Positions 1 through 4,706 of a stretch of DNA of 5,620 nucleotides are shown one piece after another (the stretch's first letter is position 1; every line of letters begins with the position of its first letter). The stretch comes from Candidatus Bipolaricaulis sp. (GTDB lineage: Bacteria > Bipolaricaulota > Bipolaricaulia > Bipolaricaulales > Bipolaricaulaceae): NCBI GenBank assembly GCA_020062805.1, contig JAGUVP010000056.1, positions 1 to 5,620 of the forward strand, given 5' to 3'. Made by a program: the position numbers and the translations under genes. The notes beneath the pieces were generated by a model. The model saw only the letters and a program-made list of their open reading frames with translations. It was not told the DNA's origin and ran no database searches.

Positions 1-802
1 CGCCGCGGCCCGGCTGGAAGGCGACGTCGCCGTGTACGGATGCGTGGGACTCGATCCGTTCGGCAGCGAGATCCTCGCCCTGTTGACCGAGGAACGGATT
101 CACACAGAAGGTGTCGCGAAGGCGCAGGATGCGCCCACCGGCGCGTCGCTCGTCCTCGTCGGGCCCAACCGAAACTACCTTGCTGCCCATGCTTCAGGGG
201 CGAATGAGAAGCTGGACGAGGCGTACGTCGAACGACACCTCCCCCGGATTCGGGAAGCGGACGCAGTGCTCCTCGATCTCGCCCTCCCGGTTCTCGCCCT
301 GCGGGCTCTGCTCGGCGGCCTGTCCTCTTCCTGTTCCGTTGTCGCCAGCCATCCGCTGCTCCGCGACTCCGCGTTTCCCTGGGAGGGCGTGGATTACCTT
401 GTCGGGACCCGAGACGAGTTCCTCCAAGCCGGGCCGTCGAGCGGTGGGCTCGACGACGCTACCCGGGCAAGTCAGATGTTCCTCGACCGCGGAGCGCGGA
501 ACGTCGTGGTCGTCGCCGGGGCGGACGGAACATACCTCGTCGAGAAGGGTGGAGTCACCCGGTTCCCCGGCCACGGCCAGCCTGCGGCCGACCCAAGCTC
601 AACCGTGGACGGGTTCAGCGCGGCTTTGGCCGCGCGGCTCGCCGCCGGACGGGGGCTGTACGAAGCAGTCGGGTTTGCGACAGCAGCAATCGCTCTTTCC
701 GCCACCCGCAGCAGCAGTGGACCCGCTTCGCTCCCCACCTCCGCCGAAGTCGTGGGCTTTCTCGCCCGTCTCTCTCCCCATCCTGGTCGCTCCGCAGCGT
801 GA
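1..802 (+). CDS. PfkB/ribokinase-family kinase-like protein, 5' truncated by the window edge, degenerate active site
   Basis: The reading frame is open from base 2, and the residues before the first GTG (32) already match the family (AAARLEGDVAVYGCVGLDPFG resembles the ribokinase AAxxGxxVxxxGxVGxDxFG segment). The true start therefore lies left of the window. Numbering from GTG 32, a Rossmann-like core follows, with GARNVVVVAGADGTYLVEKGG (about 154-174) matching the family strand where a product such as VKxGxxG is usual, and a typical C-terminal helix ending in PTSAEVVGFL. The family phosphorylates sugars, nucleosides or related alcohols with ATP. The signature usually written DTTGAGD reads DPSSTVD here (bases 590-610): both aspartates stay, including the catalytic base D193, but the GAG anion hole is gone. 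The mid-protein NPxP region reads ASHPLL. This may be a weakened or substrate-shifted kinase, and the substrate cannot be named. It converges on speB with 4 bases between the stops and is probably not part of the polyamine pathway. Confidence 0.82.
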   Translation, partial: AAARLEGDVAVYGCVGLDPFGSEILALLTEERIHTEGVAKAQDAPTGASLVLVGPNRNYLAAHASGANEKLDEAYVERHLPRIREADAVLLDLALPVLALRALLGGLSSSCSVVASHPLLRDSAFPWEGVDYLVGTRDEFLQAGPSSGGLDDATRASQMFLDRGARNVVVVAGADGTYLVEKGGVTRFPGHGQPAADPSSTVDGFSAALAARLAAGRGLYEAVGFATAAIALSATRSSSGPASLPTSAEVVGFLARLSPHPGRSAA

Positions 803-806
803 GCGC

Positions 807-1619
807 CTACCTGCCCCAGAACGCAGCAACTGCCTCCAAGACGAGCTTGGCCGCGGTGATCGCGGACACGCCCGATGGGTCGAACGGCGGGGCAAGCTCG
901 ACGAGGTCCATCCCCACCACCGGGAATCGCATCAAGGATCGGAAGATCTCGATCGTCGCCCCGTAGCTGAGCCCCCCGGGCTCGGGGTTGGTTACTCCAG
1001 GGCACACCGACGGGTCGAGGGCGTCAAGATCGAGGGTCAGCCAGACCGGAATCTCCGGGTCCAACCTCGTCACGAGTTCCGCCGGCTCGGCGAACACCGG
1101 TTCACCGGCCTCGGCCCCGAAAAACGACCGCGCTCCCACGATCACGAGTCGCTGAGCAACCTCGGACGCCCGGCGCAGGACCGTGGCGTGAGCAATCCTC
1201 TCTCCGCCGTACTCCTCCCGGAGATCCGTGTGGGCATCGAGGGCCACCACCTGGATCGCTCCGATGCCGGCCGCAGCACGGATCGCGGGCAGGGCAACAG
1301 TATGCTCGCCCCCGAGGACGACGATTCCCTTCCCCTCGCGAAGGACCCGTCCCACCTCCCGCTCTTCCAGACGGAGCATTTCCTCCATCGGGAGGTGGGA
1401 ATCCACGTCGCCCAGGTCGCACACCCCGATCTGGGCAAGGTCCCTCTCGAAAATCCGGGAATAGAGCTCGATCGAGTCCGATGCGGATCGAATCGCGGTG
1501 GGGGCCTGGGCGGGTCCGCCGCGGTACGACACAGTGCGCTCGAGTGGCACCCCCAACAACGCCACCCGTGCCTCCGCGAACGGAGTGTTCAGCCCAAGGA
1601 ACCTCAACGGTCCGATCAT
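807..1619 (-). CDS. speB: Agmatinase / arginase-family ureohydrolase (possibly N1-aminopropylagmatine ureohydrolase)
   Basis: This 270-residue protein is full length for the family. It is a cytosolic Mn-dependent ureohydrolase that removes urea from agmatine to give putrescine, or in Thermus and some archaea from N1-aminopropylagmatine to give spermidine. All six expected metal ligands are visible: H106 in GGEH, D128/H130/D132 in DAHTD, and D197/D199 in LDLDALDPS. The downstream PGVTNPEPGG loop (208-216) and VVGMDLVELAPPFD (234-247) are also typical. GGEH replaces the commoner GGDH, and the segment after the DAHTD motif reads HATVLRR, a form I associate from memory with agmatinases of thermophiles and archaea. 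The start is ATG 1619; it overlaps the speE stop in an ATGA, so translation is probably coupled. The neighbouring arginine decarboxylase makes agmatine-type substrates far likelier than arginine. Sequence alone does not choose between agmatine and aminopropylagmatine. Confidence 0.92.
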   Translation of the reverse strand: MIGPLRFLGLNTPFAEARVALLGVPLERTVSYRGGPAQAPTAIRSASDSIELYSRIFERDLAQIGVCDLGDVDSHLPMEEMLRLEEREVGRVLREGKGIVVLGGEHTVALPAIRAAAGIGAIQVVALDAHTDLREEYGGERIAHATVLRRASEVAQRLVIVGARSFFGAEAGEPVFAEPAELVTRLDPEIPVWLTLDLDALDPSVCPGVTNPEPGGLSYGATIEIFRSLMRFPVVGMDLVELAPPFDPSGVSAITAAKLVLEAVAAFWGR

Positions 1620-2473
1620 CGCTCCTCCTTTTCCAACAGCTCTTCCACAAACCGGGGGAGAGCAAACGCTGCACCACCGAGCTGCGGAGTGTAGTACCGC
1701 GCAGTCAGCCCCCGGGACGTAAACCGCTCCCAGAGGGTTTCTTTATCCAGCACGAGATCTTCGTCTCCCGCGAGAACGTACGCCCACAGGCCCGACGGAT
1801 AGCTGGGAACGAACCCCAAGTACGGGTGGACGCAGGTGAATGTCCGCTGCAGATCGGCGACGAGGCCCCTCAAGACGCGAGGGTGGTAGAACGGAGAGCC
1901 GGCCTGGAGCGCGATCGCCCCTCCCGGCCGCAACGCCCTCCGGCACGAGACCAGGAACGCATGCTCGAAGAGAGGCTGGCCAGGACCCACCGGGTCGGTG
2001 GAATCCACCACGATCGCATCGAACGCCTCGCGGCACAGGGGGAGGAACGCCTCAGCAGGGACGATCTCAACCCGCACGCGGGGATCATCGAGTGCCCCGC
2101 GGTGGACCGATGCAAGGTGCGTGCGCGCTGCCGCGATCACCTCGCGGTCGATCTCGGCAAGCGTTACCTCCCGGACCGAGGGGTGGTCAAGCGCGGTGCG
2201 CGCCGCGCCCCCGTCGCCGCCGCCCACGATGAGTACCCGCTGCGGACACGCATGAGCCAGCAGCGCGGGGTGAACGAGCATCTCGTGGTAGAACGCCTCA
2301 TCCCGTTCCGTGAGCATGATCCGGCCGTCGAGGGCGAGGACTCGGCCCAGCGCCCGCGTCCGGACGAGCTCGATCTCCTGGTACGCGGTACGGTTCCGAA
2401 GGAGGTGCTCTTCGATCGCGAGCGAAAACCGGACTCCCGGTGCTTGCTCCTCCGAAAGCCACTCCGCCCTCAC
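1616..2473 (-). CDS. speE: Spermidine synthase-family aminopropyltransferase (putrescine or agmatine acceptor)
   Basis: The protein transfers the aminopropyl group of decarboxylated SAM to a diamine, giving spermidine from putrescine or N1-aminopropylagmatine from agmatine. I start it at GTG 2473 (285 residues, normal for the family). This GTG overlaps the speD stop as GTGA and has a GGGGGA ribosome-binding site 7 bases upstream, and homology begins at once (VRAEWLSEEQ). A longer open frame to 2575 lies inside speD and has no family similarity. Visible motifs: an N-terminal beta domain with TAYQEIEL (29-36) and LDGRIMLTERDEAFYHEMLVHP (48-69), the Rossmann loop GGGDGG (84-89), AEID (106-109) for donor ribose, and DSTDPVGPG (157-165) with catalytic D157. 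The C-terminal part has GSPF (192-195), YPSGLWAYVLAG (225-236) and AAFALP. It is the middle gene of speD-speE-speB. Acceptor choice cannot be read reliably from these motifs. Confidence 0.93.
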   Translation of the reverse strand: MRAEWLSEEQAPGVRFSLAIEEHLLRNRTAYQEIELVRTRALGRVLALDGRIMLTERDEAFYHEMLVHPALLAHACPQRVLIVGGGDGGAARTALDHPSVREVTLAEIDREVIAAARTHLASVHRGALDDPRVRVEIVPAEAFLPLCREAFDAIVVDSTDPVGPGQPLFEHAFLVSCRRALRPGGAIALQAGSPFYHPRVLRGLVADLQRTFTCVHPYLGFVPSYPSGLWAYVLAGDEDLVLDKETLWERFTSRGLTARYYTPQLGGAAFALPRFVEELLEKEER

Positions 2474-2817
2474 CGTTGGATCCCCCGCGTGATCTCGACC
2501 ACGCTCGTGTGCTGAGGGCGGAACAGATCGCACAGCTCTTCCACCGCTCCTTCCGGAACCACGGCCTCTCCGCACGTGAACACGTCCAACGCGACGTACC
2601 CCGTCTCAGGCCAGGTGTGCACCGAGATGTGGGATTCGGCAAGCATCGCCATCCCCGATACCCCGTGGGGCTTGAACGGGTGGACGTAGACCTCGACCAC
2701 CGTTGCCCCCGCCCGCTCCACCGCCCGAAGGAGAGCCCGGCGGATCTCCTCCGCATCGTCCGTGGCCCCGCTGCAACCCCACAGTTCGACCACGAGTTGC
2801 CTTCCCAGTCCACGCAT
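2470..2817 (-). CDS. speD: S-adenosylmethionine decarboxylase proenzyme, short prokaryotic type
   Basis: This 115-residue proenzyme has the standard length of the short bacterial/archaeal class. It cleaves itself to create a pyruvoyl cofactor and decarboxylates SAM, supplying the aminopropyl donor for both SpeE and BpsA. The cleavage site is E61-S62 in LAESHISVHTWPE, where S62 becomes the pyruvoyl group. PHGVSG (50-55) contributes the processing serine S54, H67 is the processing histidine, and C82 in DVFTCGE is the catalytic acid. These align with Ser63, Ser55, His68 and Cys83 of the Thermotoga enzyme, shifted by one. The start is ATG 2817, preceded by a strong GGGGGGTGA ribosome-binding site, and an in-frame TGA at 2821-2823 excludes any longer start. 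It is first in the speD-speE-speB operon, and its stop overlaps the speE GTG. Confidence 0.96.
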   Translation of the reverse strand: MRGLGRQLVVELWGCSGATDDAEEIRRALLRAVERAGATVVEVYVHPFKPHGVSGMAMLAESHISVHTWPETGYVALDVFTCGEAVVPEGAVEELCDLFRPQHTSVVEITRGIQR

Positions 2818-2820
2818 CGT

Positions 2821-2830
2821 TCACCCCCCT
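2821..2830 (-). promoter_or_regulatory. Strong ribosome-binding site of speD
   Basis: Read on the minus strand, AGGGGGGTGA lies 3 bases before the ATG at 2817. It closely resembles the 16S-complementary AGGAGGTGA and fixes this start. The last three bases are also a stop codon in frame with speD. A small hairpin, CGAC-GTTG-GTCG, lies just upstream at 2832-2843. Confidence 0.7.
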
Positions 2831-2918
2831 GCGACGTTGGTCGAGATGAAGACAATCGCCCGCACACCTGCTGGCGGACACAGCCCGTCGCGAGACAGAG
2901 GTTCGCGCCACGCGGCGG

Positions 2919-2946
2919 ATTGTAGTGGAGGGAGCGGCGCCCTCAA
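2919..2946 (-). promoter_or_regulatory. Putative sigma70-type promoter of the speDEB operon
   Basis: On the minus strand a -10 box TACAAT (2924-2919, 5 of 6 to consensus) follows a -35 box TTGAGG (2946-2941, 4 of 6) with a 16-base spacer. Transcription would start near 2912 and give a leader of about 95 bases before speD. The site lies in the only sizeable gap between the dhs-like gene and speD. This is a pattern match by eye without experimental support. Confidence 0.5.
2928..2944 (-). repeat. Inverted repeat GAGGG-n7-CCCTC in the speD promoter spacer
   Basis: A perfect 5-base inverted repeat with a 7-base centre falls almost entirely between the proposed -35 and -10 boxes of the speD promoter, 14 bases after the stop of the dhs-like gene. 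It could be a repressor operator or a weak transcription end for the upstream gene. It has no following T-run, so a classical intrinsic terminator is unlikely. Such short GC repeats also occur by chance. Confidence 0.25.
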
Positions 2947-2958
2947 CGGGTGACGACC

Positions 2959-4005
2959 CTATCGGCAAGTGGGAACCGCGGTGAGCGTGTCGCTCAACCG
3001 CTTGGCGGCACGGTCCTTCCACGCTCCCTTATGGTAGACGTAGCTCACGAGGAGGGGCAACGCGAGGGTCGCCTCAGCGAACACCATCTGCTCGAGACCC
3101 TGGGCGACCTTGCCCCACGAGCTCGCCTCCTTGAGGGTCGAGCTGGACAACCCCCCATCGCGCACATCCGCCACGGTGATCTGAACCGCGTAGCGGTGCA
3201 TCGGGGCGTCCATCCCCAGGATGTCCGCGGCAACGACGATGTCCTGGGCGAAATTCTTGGGGACTCCGCCCCCGATCATGACCAAGCCCGTCTCCCGCGA
3301 AGCAACCTTGATCTTCGTCAGCTCGAGAAAGTCCTTCACCGAATCAATGGCCACGTGCTCCTCCGGCCTGTGCCATTGATGGTAGACGAGGCCGAACCCG
3401 GCGCTGGAGTCGGAGAAGGCCGGACAGAAGATCGGAATCCTCTTCTCGTAGGCGACACGGGTGATCGAGCCGTGGCCCTTGTCCCGCGCCACGAGCCACT
3501 TCCCCATCTCTCCGATGAACTCCCGCGACGAGTACGCCCGCGGCGGCAAATCCTCCGCGATCTCCGCCGTGGTGTGATCGCAAATCCGCAGCTCGTCTTC
3601 GTCGATGAACGTGTCGTAGATGCGATCGATGTGCAGCTCTCGGAGGACGTTGTCGTCCGCATCAGGATTCCCAATGTAGTGGTGGTAGCCAAGGGCCTCG
3701 AAGAAGTCCTGGTCCACGATGTTCGCCCCGGTAGCCACGACGGCATCGGCCATGTTCTGCTCGAGAAGGGTGGCGATCGTTCGCCCGAGGCCAGCGCTGA
3801 CGAGGGACCCCGCGAGACAGAGGATGATCGTGCAGTCGCGATCGGAGAGCATCCGATCGTAGATCTCGGCCGCCCGGGCAAGGTTCCGCGCCTGAAACGC
3901 CGTCTTCCCCATCGCCTCGAGGAGGGGAACCGCATCGAACGCGGTCGGGTCGAGCTGCTCGACCGGCGACTTGAGGTACCGCCGCTTCTCCTGTCCCCGA
4001 GCCAT
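2959..4005 (-). CDS. Bacterial deoxyhypusine synthase-like protein, function in the pathway unknown
   Basis: This 348-residue protein belongs to the deoxyhypusine synthase family, NAD-dependent enzymes that take the aminobutyl group from spermidine. The archaeal/eukaryotic members modify eIF5A, which bacteria lack; some bacterial and plant relatives make homospermidine. Family blocks seen are AMGKTAFQARNLARAAEIYD (31-50), CLAGSLVSAGL (63-73), ATGANIVDQDFFEALG (91-106), RELHIDRIYDTFIDEDELR (122-140), YSSREFIGEMGK (158-169), PIFCPAFSDSSAG (191-203), IGGGVPKNF (244-252) and EASSWGKV (293-300). K299 matches the lysine that forms the enzyme intermediate (human K329). From memory of the human enzyme, its spermidine-contacting H288 and D316 are N251 and L286 here. 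I chose ATG 4005, 4 bases after the pdaD stop; a TTG at 4038 lies inside pdaD and adds residues unlike the family. No clear ribosome-binding site precedes ATG 4005, which suggests reinitiation after pdaD. Confidence 0.88.
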   Translation of the reverse strand: MARGQEKRRYLKSPVEQLDPTAFDAVPLLEAMGKTAFQARNLARAAEIYDRMLSDRDCTIILCLAGSLVSAGLGRTIATLLEQNMADAVVATGANIVDQDFFEALGYHHYIGNPDADDNVLRELHIDRIYDTFIDEDELRICDHTTAEIAEDLPPRAYSSREFIGEMGKWLVARDKGHGSITRVAYEKRIPIFCPAFSDSSAGFGLVYHQWHRPEEHVAIDSVKDFLELTKIKVASRETGLVMIGGGVPKNFAQDIVVAADILGMDAPMHRYAVQITVADVRDGGLSSSTLKEASSWGKVAQGLEQMVFAEATLALPLLVSYVYHKGAWKDRAAKRLSDTLTAVPTCR

Positions 4006-4009
4006 GGTC

Positions 4010-4558
4010 TTACGGAAGGAAGACCGCAGCGGCGACAACCGTGGTGTAGCCCCTGCTGTCCACGACCGCCGACTGGGTGATGTTCATCGTGCGCACGATC
4101 TTCCCGGAGATCTTCCAGATCTCCTTCTTCGCGTCCCACACGAGTTCGTCATCGAACTCGATCCCGAGGGTCGAGGCGAGCATCGAGGCGGCGAGGTCCT
4201 CGGCGTGATCCCCCGCCTGCTTCTCCTTCTTCCCGAACGAGGTGTACTCGGACAGGTAGCCGTACGCGGCGCGGTCCGCGGGAATGGCGCACCCCACAGA
4301 CGCGGCAATCAGACGATGAGGCTCGCTCGACGCGCAGCGGGAGAAAACACAGAACACGACCTGCCCGGGCGCAAGGGACTTCAGACCCTCGGTGCGGGAC
4401 ACCACCTTGCACGCTGGGGGAAGGATGCTCGACACGTGGACCAGGTTCAGCTTCTCGATCCCCGCATCACGGAGGGCAAGCTCAAACGAGCGTAACTCCT
4501 CCTTATGGCGTCCTACGCCACGGGTGAAAAACACCCGGCGGGGGATGATGGGAGCCAT
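4010..4558 (-). CDS. pdaD: Pyruvoyl-dependent arginine decarboxylase proenzyme
   Basis: The product decarboxylates arginine to agmatine, the entry step of this pathway, with a self-generated pyruvoyl group and no PLP. Numbered from ATG 4558 it has 182 residues, normal for the family. The cleavage site is S43-S44 in NLVHVSSILPP (38-48; bases 4427-4432), like Ser52-Ser53 of the Methanocaldococcus enzyme. N38 matches its Asn47, and E104 in YLSEYTS matches its catalytic Glu109. RLIAASVGCAIPAD (82-95), GDHAEDLAASMLA (116-128) and MSGKIVR-like KISGKIVRT fit the bacterial branch. An ATG at 4615 in the same frame would add 19 residues, but that stretch is charged, has lower third-position GC and lies only 11 bases from a TATAAT box. 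I therefore prefer ATG 4558 (or ATG 4564); none has a convincing ribosome-binding site. It is followed directly by the dhs-like gene, probably in the same transcript. Confidence 0.92.
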   Translation of the reverse strand: MAPIIPRRVFFTRGVGRHKEELRSFELALRDAGIEKLNLVHVSSILPPACKVVSRTEGLKSLAPGQVVFCVFSRCASSEPHRLIAASVGCAIPADRAAYGYLSEYTSFGKKEKQAGDHAEDLAASMLASTLGIEFDDELVWDAKKEIWKISGKIVRTMNITQSAVVDSRGYTTVVAAAVFLP

Positions 4559-4626
4559 CCCCATTCCCGGCTCGCGTTCCCTCGTTTCGCTTGCTTGCCC
4601 TTTCTGGCGTGCCATCGTCAGGGGGC

Positions 4627-4656
4627 ATTATAGGGCAAACGCCGGTGAACTGTTAC
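4627..4656 (-). promoter_or_regulatory. Putative sigma70-type promoter of pdaD
   Basis: On the minus strand a perfect TATAAT -10 box (4632-4627) stands 18 bases downstream of GTAACA (4656-4651, 4 of 6 to TTGACA). It lies in the 150-base gap between bpsA and pdaD. Initiation would fall near 4619, giving a leader of about 60 bases to ATG 4558. A perfect -10 hexamer in such GC-rich DNA is unlikely to be accidental, but the -35 match is only moderate. Confidence 0.55.
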
Positions 4657-4658
4657 CG
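4643..4658. promoter_or_regulatory. Candidate operator palindrome over the pdaD -35 box
   Basis: The 16 bases have the dyad form CGGTnAnnnnTnACCG, with the arms CGGT (4643-4646) and ACCG (4655-4658). The right half covers the proposed -35 hexamer of pdaD, a usual position for repressor binding. No regulator is encoded in the window, and the core is imperfect, so this is a weak prediction. Confidence 0.25.
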
Positions 4659-4706
4659 CGTTCCCCGAGCGATGCAGATGGAACGATAAGAACCCTCTGT
4701 CCCGCT

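Noticed and set aside
111..1694. Long plus-strand open frame of 527 codons
   Set aside because: It crosses the kinase-like gene and the antisense of speB in another frame, has arginine/proline/serine-rich composition and no family similarity; a shadow of GC-rich coding DNA.
2471..2575. Longer speE start at 2575
   Set aside because: The extra 34 residues overlap speD, are arginine/glycine-rich and unlike the family; GTG 2473 has a ribosome-binding site and a GTGA overlap.
2821..2865. Possible 14-codon upstream reading frame (GTG 2865 to TGA 2821) in the speD leader, recalling eukaryotic SAM decarboxylase leader peptides
   Set aside because: It has no well-spaced ribosome-binding site, uses GTG, and no bacterial precedent is known to me; short open frames are expected by chance.
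2889..2901. 13-base direct repeat CGCGAGACAGAGG, also at 3811-3823
   Set aside because: One copy is inside coding sequence and a single 13-base match in 5.6 kb is within chance expectation.
4006..4038. TTG start at 4038 for the dhs-like gene
   Set aside because: It lies within pdaD, would use a rarer start codon and adds residues not seen in the family.
2950..4080. Plus-strand open frame of 376 codons antisense to the dhs-like gene
   Set aside because: The minus strand has clear family motifs throughout; this frame exists because high third-position GC suppresses stops on the opposite strand.
4521..4537. Hairpin CGGGTG-AAAAA-CACCCG near the start of pdaD
   Set aside because: It lies within conserved coding sequence (VFFTRGV) and has no T-run after it on either strand, so it is not a terminator.
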